Source of the DNA: Carettochelys insculpta
Taxonomy: Eukaryota > Chordata > Testudines > Carettochelyidae
Direction of reading: 5' to 3'
Length of the DNA stretch: 64,000 nucleotides
Assembly (NCBI RefSeq): GCF_033958435.1
Contig: NC_134137.1
Location: forward strand, 246,868,501 to 246,932,500
Below, piece after piece: positions 8,976-19,938 of this stretch. Within the stretch, counting starts at the first letter, position 1. Every line of letters starts with the position of its first letter. The notes under the pieces were generated by a model. It was not told the DNA's origin and searched no databases. It worked only from the letters and a program-made list of their open reading frames with translations. Made by a program: the position numbers and the translations under genes.

Positions 8976-9916
8976 TATTGCATGCACACAGGAGGGTAGT
9001 TAGGTAAACTGCGTTGTTACTATAATCCAGAGCTATAAGCTCCCCCCTATTTAGGAGGGTAGAGCGGTCAGGGATAACCCTATAAAGGGAGAACCCTGGT
9101 ATTCTTAGTAACCCTTTAAGGGTAATGAAGGTCTGCAATAAAGGGCTACCATAACAAGGTGGTCAAAATAGGCAGTACCATTTTGAGGGGATAACCTTTA
9201 ACTAGGAAAACCCCTCCACTTAACTAAGGGAAAAACCTCTCAGTAGGAAACCCCGCATATACTGGGCTCTCCCCTGCTTGGCCAGCAGGGCAACCCATTT
9301 AACTAAAGAATTAACCTAGCTGAGTGCAGGCAAATTCTTATTCTTATAAGATCTGCTCCCCGCGGTAGTCGGCCAAGGGTTGAGCGACCTGGTGAACCTC
9401 AGGAAAATCCAGGAATAAATAAATAAATATAACTCAGCTCTGAAGTTAATCTTTCCATTTTACAGCACGCATCAAAGGCTGCACAGTCCGTCCCGGAAGC
9501 ACAGTAAGTAGCTAAGGGATTAGATAGTAGTGCTGTTACAGCAGTTACCTATTGTTTAAGGCTATAAGCCATAGTATTCAAATCCTGTGCCTATTCCACA
9601 AAAACAAGGGCTTACATATTTTGTGCAACTTAGCTTACCAAAATTCATACTTTTAAGTTATAAAATAAACCCTATCTCCCTGTTTGAACCTAACATCTTG
9701 TTTGTATTTTCTTCCTTGGGTAAACACACCGCAGCAGCGCAGTTCACACACCCTGAAACCCCGTTGTGATTAAACCCACCGTAGACGGCGAGCAGGGTCG
9801 CGGGGTAAAATCCTGGGAGCATTGGTAAGGACTCAGTTTTAGTCCAGTCCATTGCTCTGGTGTAATTAACTTGACCTAATCAAATATTCAAATTTATTCA
9901 TACGTCACTCGCATCC
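8976..9916 (+). repeat. 3' LTR (minimum extent)
   Basis: Second copy of 1-941 with three substitutions. Homology stops at 9916, giving way to flanking sequence. The real left boundary lies somewhere between 7269 and 8976. Confidence 0.92.
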
Positions 9917-10084
9917 TCAATAAAACTCACAGATGTTTGATTTACAACTCCTTACTCTCTCCTTTTGTGGATCAGACTGGGAGGAAAGTCAGGGTCCTAC
10001 TCTGACAAAACTCACCCTCAAGCCTCACCCAGTCATACCAAACTGAAATGTCACTCACTGTAGACTCTGCAGATTCCTTTTATA
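9917..10084. other. Retrovirus 3' flank, unassigned
   Basis: Non-coding sequence after the provirus, with an AATAAA at 9919-9924 and no recognised repeat. It is the place to look for the target-site duplication once sequence upstream of the window is available. Confidence 0.5.
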
Positions 10085-10406
10085 CAGGTTGAACCTCTCT
10101 AATCTGGAACTCTCTCATCCAGCAATATCTGTAATCTGGTATGATTTTAGTTAGCCGGACAACCACTTATCATGGGTTGGCCATAGTTCTTGTGGTCACA
10201 TAAGTTTGTTGCCAGCCACCAGTCCTGGCTCTCAGCATTCTGTGCTGTTATTTAGCTCTAATTTACCCCTAAATGTCTTCTAAGAGACTGGAAGCAGTGG
10301 AAGTGTTGGTAATGCTGCTAGATAATATTGATCCCGTGGTCCAGCAAATTCTCTTGTTCAACATTGGTCAGGTACCAAGGGTGCTGAAGTAGAGAGGTTC
10401 AATCTG
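10085..10406. mobile_element. pogo/Tigger-like MITE
   Basis: A 322-bp non-coding element starting CAGGTTGAACCTCTCTA and ending in the near inverted complement TAGAGAGGTTCAATCTG. It is flanked on both sides by TA, which fits the TA target duplication of pogo/Tigger and Tc1/mariner elements. The family is inferred from termini only. Confidence 0.6.
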
Positions 10407-10408
10407 TA

Positions 10409-11630
10409 TTATGATTGTCTCTCTTCTTCCACGCCTTTTTTAACCACTAGTGATGCTCCATGTCATATTCATGCAGCTATGATTTAATAAACTAATATGC
10501 ACATATGTTAATCATTTGCATATAACTATATATGCTATCTTAAAAAAAATGTATGAATCGTGCTGATACCTGTTCCTTGCTCCACCTGCAGTGATGGTAG
10601 CCAATCTCTCAGTTATTTTATTTGTACCATAGGAGAAAACAATAGTTGCATACCTTTTGGGTCAAGGACATAAAGTCTTGGACTGTAATAAAGGTTGTGA
10701 AGTGCACAAAAGTAATACCAGCAATAAATGGAAGAGGTAAGACCTGAATCAATGTTTCCTAGTCCAGTGCACTTCCCTCTAGGTCAAACAGTACTGGAGA
10801 CTAGATGGCCACAGTGGAACCTTTCCTTCAAGCCTGTGGGCAGGTCTGCAATGAACCAGCTAAAGTGTTGATACATAACATTGAGCTAATTATGATAATA
10901 TAACAAGATTTTGACATGAATAAAATTAGAAAAGAAAATTTCATGTCAGACAGAAATAAACATGGCACTGTACTTCTTTAGGTTAAACATAATGGGAAGG
11001 GTGAAAAAATATAATGAGTTTGCGTTTGGAAAAAAAACAAACTCCCATGGTGGAATATCGAATATTTGATGCAAGATTTAGGATTGTGAAACCATTGTTA
11101 AAATTTATAACTCTGTTTATTAAACAATAACTTATTGTACTTTATCAGAAAAAGAAAGAAAAGAAATGCATTTATTTTTATCAAATCTTGCCAATCTCTT
11201 AGTTCTGTTTTAGTTTAGTTTGCTTTCAATAGCAGAAATATATAGGTATGACATGCTGGGTTAAGTATAATTGCTATCACATAAATCTGATTTTTGAGAA
11301 AAAAGCTATGCTGAGTTATGTTTAGTACTATTCTTGGTATTATTTCCTGTGGAAATGTTTACTAAAGATTAATTACTTATTTTTAATATAAGATGGGCCT
11401 TTTTATATTTCAGTGTTACTATTAAAAGGATAGTGAGCAAAAAGATGAGTCAAACATATGTGTCTGAATATATAAATTTATAAAACTGAGCTAAATTTAA
11501 ATCCACCAAAACAGAGATTGCTATATTACAGGAAATATTTAATGAAGATATCTCGCCTATTTCTCCTGAATCAAGTACCCTAAAGATACATTCTAATCTT
11601 TAACAATATAAGAACTTGAAAATTTGACAA
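10409..11630. other. AT-rich sequence, nothing recognised
   Basis: No frame over 60 codons and no recognisable repeat. The composition is strongly AT-rich, unlike the GC-rich Harbinger sequence that begins at about 11632. Confidence 0.6.
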
Positions 11631-11661
11631 AATGCTCAAACTGTGCCATCCAGCACAGGTC

Positions 11662-11892
11662 GGCCTCCTCACCAGGCTGGATGTCAGCCCTGTGGTCCCT
11701 GTGGCCATCGCCACCTGCTGTGCCCTCCACAAGGTTGTGAAGGGCTGCTGGGACCCCTTTATCCAGGGTTGGGCTGCAGACCCAGGGTCCGGCTATCAGC
11801 AGCTGCCTGCTGCCCTGTGCTGTGAGGCACACAGGGATGGGGTCAGGGTCCAGGAGACCCTGTGCCAGGCCTTCATGCAGGGCTTGCCCTGA
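11662..11892 (+). pseudogene. Harbinger transposase C-terminal fragment
   Basis: Translation reads Leu-Leu-Thr-Arg-Leu-Asp, then Cys-Cys-Ala-Leu-His and Gln-Gly-Trp-Ala-Ala. It aligns collinearly with the last ~75 residues of the transposase at 18203-19577, including the end near the stop. The catalytic DDE residues lie upstream and are absent, so it is a dead fragment. Confidence 0.75.
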
Positions 11893-13479
11893 CCTCCCCT
11901 CTAGCCACACACCACACCACATGTCATCCCCCCACACCCCTCACACTTGCCCACTCACCACTCTCCCACAAAGCACCAGGCACATGGGGTTAGGGTGGGA
12001 ATAATGAACTTTAATGTGGTTAATAAGGTATGTCACAAAACTGAATGGCATGTGGTAATGTATTTGGTGTGCACAGGGGGAATGGTCAGCAGTAGGGGGG
12101 TGGGGGCCTAGGTTGGGGGACCGAACCAGGAGGGGGGCTGGGATGGGGGATCTGAACTGGGAGGGGAGCTGGGATGGGAGTATGTTCAGTCACCCAGAGG
12201 CATGGGGGGCCAGGAGCCACCTCGGCCATGGCTGCCCCTACCACCTTGGGTACAGGCCCCCTGTGGGGCCGGGACTACTGGGAGGTAGGGTGGGGGTGGA
12301 GGTGCTGTGGCCTCTGCCTCTGCGGGTGGGCACAGGGGTTGGGTCTGGTGTGCCCATCTTGGCCAGCAGCCAGTGGGCCATCTGGAAGCGCTCAGCTGGT
12401 GCCAGGTCTGCCACACATTGGGCAGCTGCTGAGGGGTGGCTGCAGGGGGGGGATGGTTGTGGGGGGGGCAGGTGAGGGGGCGGGAGGCTGCAGGAGGCGG
12501 GTGGCCAAGGCCTGGGCCACCATGTCCATGCTGCCAGCTAGCCTCGCCCACACCTCCTGCTCCACCGCCAGCTAGTCCTGGAGCACCCTGATCATCTCCC
12601 ATGCAACTGCCTGGTTGTCAGCCACCTCCTCATCCCTACAGTGTCATCTCTGGGAGGCCAGTCTGCGGCCATAGGGGGATGTGAGCTGGGGCAATGGGGC
12701 AGCCTCCCAGGCCCCTGTGACTGCAGACCGCTCAGCTGTGAGGTGGTGGCTGACTGGTGAGGGACCTGTGGAGACAGAAGGGGACAGGGGAATGGCCTGT
12801 TAGTGCTGGCTCCCAACCCTGGGGCGGGGCAGAGCCCCTGCTCCCTTACCCTCTGCCCCTCTCCCTTGCCGCCTGATGGCCTGTGAGATCCCGCGTGCCC
12901 AGGGGTTCCTGCTTGGCGAGGGTCAGCCCGTGTTTCTTCTCCCTCCCCCATCCTCAAGCATGTGGGCTGCGGGGTTGTTCTGGGGGATCCTGTCCCCGTC
13001 CCTTGCGACATCCCGCCCACCCCGAACATACCAGCTGTGACTCCCGAGGCTCACGTGAGACTCGGCTTGATGATGTGTGGCTGGGTGTCCTGGAGGGGAG
13101 GGGGTTGAGGAGGGTCCTGTCGCTGGAGCCCTCATCATCACCCTCTGTCTCAGTGGGCCAGTCCCCATGCAGGATTGTGCCCTGCGGGGTGGTGCTGGAG
13201 GGGCCTGCCTCCTCGCTGCTGTCCATGGGGGTGGCCGGTGGTGTCCATGGGATGCTCCAGGGTGGCCATCTCCTGCAGCCCCAAAAGCCTGTGCAACTCC
13301 TTGTGGTGGGGGGCAGTGCACAGGCTGTGCCCCCAACTGGCTGGCAGTGTCACAGGCCTTTATATAGGTCTGGCGGAGCTCTTTGACCTTAATGCAGATG
13401 CTGCTGTTGGTGCGGTCAGAGAGGCCTCAGGTGGCGAGGCCACTGGCCAGCTGGTCAAAGGCCTCAGCATTGCGCTGGC

Positions 13480-13690
13480 AGCTGCCTGTTTATTGAAGGA
13501 CCTCCTCCTCCCCCCACAGAGCAAGGACGTCCTTCATCTCCTCCTCAGTCCAGAGGGTCCTGTGAACCCTTGGGCTCCTCATCCAGAGGCATTGGGGGAC
13601 GGGGGGTCCTGCCGTGACACCACGGTGGGCTGAGGCTGCGGAGGCTGGCAGGTGCTTTGTGCAGGGGCAGTCCAAGGGAGAGCTCATGCT
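13480..13690 (-). pseudogene. Harbinger Myb/SANT-like gene remnant
   Basis: On the minus strand a Trp-Thr-Glu-Glu-Glu...Leu-Ala-Leu-Trp-Gly-Glu-Glu-Glu-Val-Leu-Gln stretch matches the start of the Myb-like domain of the intact gene at 15749-17806. The rest of the gene (down to about 12180) survives only as GC-rich sequence with broken frames. Confidence 0.6.
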
Positions 13691-13851
13691 GCCCTGGCTT
13701 GTGGCACACTCTCAGCTTCCTGTCTGGGGTTGCCGGACAGCTGCTTCCTTTAAGGCAGCCACCAGGTACCATGGAGCCCTGCCTGGGCTGGCCAGACTGT
13801 CTCTGTCCTCTGGGGGGGGAGGGGGTCCTTCTTGGAGGACTCCTTGCTTTG

Positions 13852-14074
13852 AAGTAAGGAGTGCAGAGCATCTACACACACTTTGAAGTTAAACTTCAAA
13901 GTAAGCCACTACTCCATTCCCAGGAATGGAGTAGTGACTTCGAAATTAGCCTCCCTTACTTTGAAGTTAACTTTGAAGTAAGGAAAAGTGTGTGTGGATG
14001 CTCTGCGGGCTACTTTGAAGTAGCCCCTTACTTTGAAGTTAACTTCACAGTAAGTCTGTAGTGTAGACGCAGCC
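13852..14074. repeat. Harbinger subterminal palindrome array
   Basis: The motif TTACTTTGAAGTTAACTTC and its partial inversions recur at least six times in 220 bp. This is the counterpart of the TTCGAAGTAG-type subterminal motifs in the other copies. Such arrays may bind the transposase or its Myb partner; that is inference. Confidence 0.65.
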
Positions 14075-14739
14075 AAAGTGAGAAATTTTCATTATTTAAC
14101 CTCATCTATCATAAGTTCCCCTAGCCTTGCCATTGCTCTTACAAAGACATTTGAAATAAATTTAATATTTTGACTTTGCTCCTTATTGCTGTAATATTTT
14201 ACATTCATCCTAAAATATGTTGTTCTCCTATTTTGATTTGATTGAATTTCTTTTCTTGGCTCCTCATCCCATGCTAATTACTTTATCCTATGACCTCAGA
14301 AGTGAGGCTATATGATCAGGAGAGTTGACAGCCTCTGCAGGCCCCTGGACCAGGGGTGTGTAAGGAGGGCAGCTCTGTGCACCAAGAAGGGGCAGGACCC
14401 AGGGCAGAAGGGGCGGAGCAGAGACAGTCACCCTGAAGCTGCCTGTAGTGCACCATGCTGACCACGGGAAAGCCCTGAGCCCTGCCGGAGCACTCAACCC
14501 TGCGCTCTTAGAGCCATCCAGAGTGCACACTGCGACACTCCATCAGCAATACAAAGGGGCTGGGGCTCCAGCTGCTGCTGCCACTGCTTCTGTGGTAGCA
14601 GCGGTGGCATCTGGGAGCCTTGGATCCCTTTGAATTGCTGGGCCCTGTGGCAAGGCCCCCTTTCCACACTCCCCCGTCCCAACCCCCATAGATGGGCCTG
14701 TATATAATCATAAAACTAACCCCAGAGCAGACCTGAGAT
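14075..14739. other. Unassigned, AT-rich then GC-rich non-coding
   Basis: Short overlapping frames only. The GC-rich part (14330-14690) looks like old repeat sequence, but I cannot name the family. Confidence 0.4.
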
Positions 14740-15322
14740 GGTGATCTGCAAGACAAGATTACAGCAAAAGGACTGTAGGAAGTGGATGTGACAACTGAAT
14801 GACGGGAAGTCCAAGAACAGGACAGATAGGATTTCGATAAGAAGAAGATGGATAACATCAGTACAGCAGTGCTGAACTTTCCAAGGAGCGGATATAGACT
14901 CAGACCACAGTCTAGTGATCGCAAACATCAAGATAAAACTCAAAAGAAAATATAAGACACAAATTAAGAAAAGAAGAGATGGGACGAGGCTATGTGAGGG
15001 TGAAACAGGGAATGCATACAGAACAGTGCTCGAAGAGAAGATTAAGAATATCGCCACAGGGAAAGACCTAGATAAGAGAGTCGCAGGGATAGCCATCGCT
15101 ATAGAAGAGGCTATTGAGCAGACTGTTCCAGAAGAAGAAAAGATCAATAAGAAGTGGATTACCCAGAAGACACTGAAGTTGGTTCAAGAGAAGAGAGCGT
15201 TGAAGATCAGAAGAGATGTTTCTGCGATGGCAGAACAGCAATATAGGGTGAAATGCAATGAGGTAAGGAAAGCAGTCAGAAAGGATAAGGAGAAATGATT
15301 AGAGGAGCAATGTAAAGATATA
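14740..15322 (+). mobile_element. LINE, APE-type, RTE-like: 5' piece (endonuclease end and linker)
   Basis: One frame runs from 14747 to 15298 with two internal stops before 14915. It contains Asp-Gly-Lys-Ser-Lys-Asn and Asp-Ser-Asp-His-Ser-Leu-Val, the final Asp-His motif of an AP-type endonuclease, followed by a Lys/Glu-rich linker. The reading resumes at 19939 beyond a Harbinger insertion. Clade assignment to RTE is from recalled resemblance and is tentative. Confidence 0.7.
15298..15322 (+). repeat. LINE end at Harbinger junction, including left TSD ATA (15320-15322)
   Basis: ATA at 15320-15322 is matched by ATA at 19936-19938. The two are the 3-bp target-site duplication of the Harbinger insertion, the size known for PIF/Harbinger. 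Confidence 0.7.
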
Positions 15323-15748
15323 AGCCGTGTCTACACGTGCACGCTACTTCGAAGTAGCGGCACTAACTTCGAAATAGCGCCCGTCGTGGCTACACGCATC
15401 GGGCGCTATTTCGAAGTTAACTTCGACGTTAGGCGGCGAGACGTCGAAGTCGCTAACCCCATGAGGGGATAGGAATAGCGCCCTACTTCGACGTTCAACG
15501 TCGAAGTAGGGACCGTGTAGTCATTGCGCGTCCCGCAACGTCGAAATTGCCGGGTCCTCCATGGCGGCCATCAGCTGAGGGGTTGAGAGACGCTCTCTCC
15601 AGCCCCTCAGCTCAATGGTGTCCGCGTGGAGCGGCCCCTTAAAGGTCCCCTCCCCCTCCCTTCCTGTGCAGGAAGCTGAGGGATCGTGCAGGCGGCAGCC
15701 CAGACACGCGGCCAGCCTGCACGTTCCTCAGCCACCCACCCAGCTGCG

Positions 15749-17806
15749 ATGGCTGCCCGGCAGTGCCCCCAGGGGACCCCCCCCAAGGGGAGCCAGGGCA
15801 GCCAGCCCAGCCAGAAGGGCAGCCAGGCTGGCAAGCGGCAGCGGGGCCCCTCCTGGACGGAGGCCGAGCTGCGGGACCTGCTGGGGCTCTGGAGTGAGGA
15901 GGAGGTGCTCCAGGTAATGGGGAGCAAGAGGCGGAACGCAGATGCATTCGCTCGGCTGGCCGACGGCCTGGCTGCCCGGGGTCACCCTGCCTGCACTCCT
16001 GATCACGTCAGGAGTAAGGTGAAGGAGCTGCGGCAGGGTTACTCACAGGCCTGGGATGCGGCCAGCCGATCTGGGGCCGCCCCCGTCACTTGCCCCTTTT
16101 ACAGGGAGCTCAGGGACATCCTGGGCCCCCAGCACACCTCCTCCCCTCCGGCCACCCTTGACACCTCGGCCGACGAGCCCCAGCAGGCCCTGCAGCCGGA
16201 GTCCGCCCCGGAGGTAAGCCCCGCACCCCGGGGGCCCCCCCCCGGAGGCCACCCCCGGGACATCGCGGCAGGAGGAGGAGGAGGAGGAGGAGGGGGGCTC
16301 CTCCTCTGCAGAATCTGGGCTGCAGAGCCTCCTCCTGCCATCCCGGAGCAGCAGCCGGGCCTCCGCCCCCCGGGGATCTCCGGACCATGGGAGCGGACCG
16401 ACAGGTAGGTACCCCCCTCTGGTGTACACCCCTGGGCTTGAGGGGCGGGAGGTAATAGATATGTGTCCAGGGCCCCCCACGTGCTCACATGGCCATGGCC
16501 CCAAGGACAGCAGGGCCATGGCCCTCACAGCACTGCATCAGCCCCTGCCCCCCCGCACCCCGCATGACAGTGCCATGCCCCATCCCCGGGCCAGGGGGGA
16601 GCGGAACCTCAAGGGGCCCCCGGGAGGAGGGGGTGGGACACCCCACAGCAGCAGCATGTGATGGAGTGGGCGGAGTGCAAAAGGGAGACTCATGCTACAT
16701 ATGAGCAACAAGAGCCGAATAGCTCCCAGGGGCAAAGGAGGATCCTGGGGCTACAGCTGGCAGGTGACACCTCTGCCCTGAACAAAGAGGAGGGAGGAGC
16801 CGAGCTGGCTTGGAATTGGGGGGGGAAGGGCGCGGACCACAGGTAGAGGCTAGGGGAAGGGAGAGCTGGAAGGCAGCCAGCCTGAGGAGGGGGAAAGCTG
16901 CATCTCAGAGGGGCCCCCCCTTGGGGTCTTCTCCCCATGACGGGTTGGAAGGACTGTCTCTTCCGACAGCTGGTGCTGTCACTCCTGGGAGAAACTGGGC
17001 ATCTGTGGCCTAAGAAACTTCTCCTGCTGTCAGACCCTGCGGGGTGAAGTGAGAGTCGCTCCCACCAGGGGACGGGGTGCAGGGCAGGGGGACCCCTGAA
17101 CCCCATCCATCACAGCAGCATCTCCCGGGGACGGGGATGGGGAACCTGCAGCACAGGGCTGGGGGGACAAAGGCCACGGCTCGGGGCCCACACTAACACC
17201 TGTCTCCATTCTTCTTCCCCCCCTCCTCTCCTGTGTCCCACACCTGCACCATCAGAAGGACCGGAAGAGAGTGCCGGCGAGGCCTCAGTCGTCCCGGAGA
17301 GCCCACCGGGACCATCGCTCCAGGCCAGCCCCTCGGCCGAGGACCGACCGGCCCCACGGCGGGCTAGACGGCGGACCCCGCACCACCACCACCCGACGGC
17401 GACAGACCCCCAGCTGCTGGCCATCCACCGACGGCAGCTGGAGGTCGCGGAGCAGCAGCTGCAGCTGCAGGAGCAGGCGCTGGCCTGGCGCCAGGAGGCA
17501 TGGGGGGCCTACATGGAGACTTTTAACCGGCTGGTGGACTACCTGGCCCCCCATGACGCGCTGGCCACCGCAGCGCCCGCCCTGCCTGCTCCACCAGCCC
17601 CACCACCAGCTGCTCCGCCCGTCGCCGTCCCGTCCGCCGTCGCCCCGCCACCCACCGCTGAGGGCCGGAGCGCCGAGGGACCCCTGGAGCCACCTGAGAC
17701 TCGCCGGGCATCCTATCTTCCGGTCCGGCCCGCCCCCAGCCAGCCCTGGACAGGGCTGCGACCATGGCGGGGCTCCCGGCCGGCCACGCCCAGTGCCGGG
17801 CTATAG
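15749..17806 (+). CDS. Harbinger Myb/SANT-like DNA-binding protein, three exons
   Basis: In Harbinger elements this protein partners the transposase and helps it reach DNA and the nucleus. I infer three exons: 15749-16213, 16272-16404 and 17256-17806. Junctions are GTAAGC...GCAG and GTAGGT...TCAG. Lengths sum to 1149 bases, exactly 383 codons, and the phases agree (exon 2 leaves one G that joins AA of exon 3). Exon 1 carries the trihelix/Myb domain: Trp-Thr-Glu-Ala-Glu...Leu-Trp-Ser-Glu-Glu-Glu-Val-Leu, then Arg-Ser-Lys-Val-Lys-Glu-Leu-Arg-Gln and Cys-Pro-Phe-Tyr-Arg-Glu-Leu. Exon 2 has a Glu run and a Ser-rich stretch; exon 3 has a Gln-rich helix and a Pro/Ala-rich tail. No stop or frameshift is seen. 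The exon model is mine; an unspliced reading would stop early. Confidence 0.75.
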
Positions 17807-18202
17807 GGGCGAGGGGCCAGGGACGTGGCCCCCCCCTTGTATATAGTTTAAAGTTCTTCTTTGGTGCCCCCCGTTTGCCTCATCCCCCCCATGTAAATAG
17901 TTCTCCCCTTTATCCTCCCTGGTTTTCTTTTTATTATTGAGGACACTTGTTTGTTACTATTGTTTTATTTTTGTACATATTAGTTTGTTTCCACATGTTG
18001 TATATAGTTTGTTCTTGTTTTATATATTTACAGTTAAAAAAAAAGTTCTCAAAGAAAAACCAGTTTGAGTTCAGCCACAAGGGCGTGCTGTCATTTGTCC
18101 ATGAAAAGTGGGAGGGGGGTGCGGTGGGGTGCTCCATGGTGTGGGCGTTGGGGCAGGAGTGTGGTGGAGGAAGGGGCGGGCAGTGGGGGGCCTGGATAGA
18201 GT

Positions 18203-19577
18203 TCACCCCGCGGCCTCATCATTGAAGTGGGCCCGCAGGGCCTCCCGGACCCGGGTCCCTTCGGGGTCCACCTGCCGACTGGGGGCAGCAGGTGGCTGGA
18301 CGTCTGCCCTGCCGGCCTCCGCAGCCCAGCCCTGGAAAAAGGTCTCCCCCTTGCTCTCCACCAAATTGTGCAGGGCGCAGCAGGCACCCACAATCTGCGG
18401 GATGTTGTGGGGGCCCGCATCCAGGCGGGTCAGGAGACATCTCCAGCGTCCCTTCAGGCAGCCAAATGAGCGCTCCACCACCTGGCGCGCATGGTTCAGG
18501 CGCTCGTTGAAGCGCTCCTGGCTAGCGGAGAGATGGCCCGTGTACGGGTGCATGAGCCACGGCCGGAGGGGGTATGCCACATCTGCGATGACGCAGAAGG
18601 GCATGGTGGTGTCCCCCAGAGGGATCTCCCGCTGGGGGATGTAGGTCCCCGCCTCCAGCCGGCGGCACAGGCCCGAGTTCCGGAAAACCCGGGCGTCGTG
18701 GGTGCTGCCAGGCCAGCCCACATAAATGTCCTGGAAACGTCCCGGCTGTCCACCAAGGCCTGGAGGACCACAGAATGGTAGCCCTTGCGATTCAGGTATC
18801 GTCCTCCACTGTGATGCAGGGCGCGGATGGGGATGTGAGTCCCATCCAGAGCCCCGAAGCAGTTGGGGAAGCCCAGGGTGGCAAAGGCAGCGATGGTGGC
18901 ATCTGGGTCCCCCAGCCTCACGAGCCTGTGCAGGAGCACGGCATTGATGGCACGCACAACCTGCAGAGAAAGCACATGGGACAGCACCAATGAGGGGTGA
19001 GCAGGGTGTGTGTGGCCCTGCCCTGCCCTGCCCTCCTCTGCCCGGGCCCCCCTCCCCTGCCCTGCCCTCCCCTCCGTGGGTTCTCTTACCTCCATGAGGA
19101 CAGCCCCGACGGTGGCCTTGCCGACACCAAACTGCTGCCCCACGGATCGGTAGCTGTCGGGAGTGGCCAGCTTCCAGACAGCGATGCCGACCCGTTTTTG
19201 CACTGTGAGGGCACGCCGCATGGCGGTGTCCTGGTGCCTGAGTGCGGGGGTGAGCCACTGGCACAGCTCCATAAATGTCTGCCGGCTCATCCTGAAGTTC
19301 CTGAGCCAGCGGTTGTCGTCCCACTCCCCAAGCACCAGCCGCTCCCACCAGTCGGTGCTGATGGGGTAGCTCCACAGCCGCCGGCGTGTGAGGCAGCGGG
19401 GGGGCGGGGTGCTGCAGGGTTAGGGGTTGAGCCCTGCTGCCCTGGGGGCAGCTCCTCCTCCGGTGTAGCAAGGAGGTGCTCAGCTGCCTCCCGCATGGCA
19501 TGGAGCAGGGCAAGCCCTGCTCCTGCTGGGAGGGCTGGGTGGACCTCTGGCTGCTGCTGCTGCTGCTGGGGGTCCAT
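18203..19577 (-). pseudogene. Harbinger DDE transposase, two frameshifts
   Basis: Read on the minus strand from ATG at 19577 (with six Gln codons near the start) to TGA at 18203. N-terminal motifs include Trp-Trp-Glu-Arg and Trp-Leu-Arg-Asn-Phe-Arg-Met. Catalytic residues are visible: Asp in Ala-Leu-Asp-Gly-Thr-His, Asp in Ser-Thr-His-Asp-Ala-Arg-Val-Phe, and Glu in Val-Val-Glu-Arg-Ser-Phe-Gly. An intron (18961-19089) keeps the frame when removed. The reading frame changes near the seven-G run at 19398-19404 and again near 18741-18746, each consistent with a single-base indel, so this copy should not make active enzyme. It is convergent with the Myb gene. Confidence 0.85.
18961..19089 (-). 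other. Transposase intron
   Basis: On the minus strand the donor is GAG|GTAAGA and the acceptor TTTCTCTGCAG|GTT. Removal joins ...Leu-Met-Glu to Val-Val-Arg-Ala-Ile-Asn in frame. The unspliced sequence is low-complexity (CCCTG repeats). The second Harbinger copy has an intron at the same codon boundary. Confidence 0.7.
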
Positions 19578-19938
19578 GACTGCGGCGCCCGGGGTCTGTG
19601 TGCCTATGGCTCCTCAGACCGCGTGCTGTGCAGGCTGAGTGTGTCTGGGAGGGGCCCTTTAAGGGAGTGGCTAGCTGTTGCCCCGGAAGCGCTAGTCCAC
19701 CCTGTGACCCTGTCTGCAGCTGTGCCTGGCATCCCTATTTCGATGTGTGCTACTTTGGCGTGTAGACGTTCCCTCGCTGCGCCTATTTCGATGTTGGGCA
19801 GCGCAACGTCGAAGTTGAACATCGACGTTGCCGGCCCTGGAGGACGTGTAGACGCTATTCATCGAAATAGCCTATTTCGATGTCGCTACATCGAAATTAG
19901 CTATTTCGATGTAGCGTGCACGTGTAGACGTAGCCATA

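Larger units (their letters stand above)
1..9916 (+). mobile_element. Endogenous retrovirus, near full length, LTR-gag-pro/pol-env-LTR
   Basis: A direct repeat (1-941 and 8976-9916) flanks three large same-strand frames: a gag-like protein, a protease/RT/RNase H/integrase polyprotein, and an envelope. A primer binding site lies at the 5' LTR border, a slippery site lies between gag and pol, and a splice acceptor precedes env. The Env is gamma-type (CXXC in SU, CX6CC in TM), while gag and pol are linked by a -1 frameshift rather than by stop-codon readthrough. No dUTPase and no CCHC zinc knuckle are visible. The left end is outside the window, so the target-site duplication cannot be checked. 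The protease segment is disrupted; the other frames are open. Confidence 0.93.
11632..14074 (-). mobile_element. Truncated PIF/Harbinger transposon, reverse orientation
   Basis: GC-rich insert holding the C-terminal end of a transposase on the plus strand (11662-11892) and a decayed Myb/SANT gene on the minus strand (about 13480-13690 for the conserved part). It has the same tail-to-tail layout as the full element at 15323-19935, flipped. The right end, ...GTAGACGCAGCC at 14074, is a family-type terminus. The left end and the transposase N-terminal four-fifths are missing, truncated at about 11632. Confidence 0.75.
15323..19935 (+). mobile_element. Full-length PIF/Harbinger DNA transposon (4613 bp)
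   Basis: The left terminus AGCCGTGTCTACACGTGC and the right terminus (reverse complement GGCTACGTCTACACGTGC) form terminal inverted repeats that continue through GCACGCTAC. Subterminal TTCGAAGTAG/ATTTCGAAGT motifs are dense at both ends. Inside are two convergent genes: a Myb/SANT-like protein on plus and a DDE transposase on minus, the two-gene set characteristic of this superfamily. The element is GC-rich and sits in an AT-rich LINE. The transposase has two frameshifts, while the Myb gene appears intact. Confidence 0.9.

Noticed and set aside
9917..9930. TCAATAAAACTCAC as continuation of the 3' LTR
   Set aside because: The 5' copy diverges at 942, so this cannot be shown to be LTR; it may be flank or a terminal mutation.
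19551..19568. (CTG)6 run as a host polyglutamine gene
   Set aside because: It encodes Gln codons at the N-terminus of the Harbinger transposase on the minus strand.
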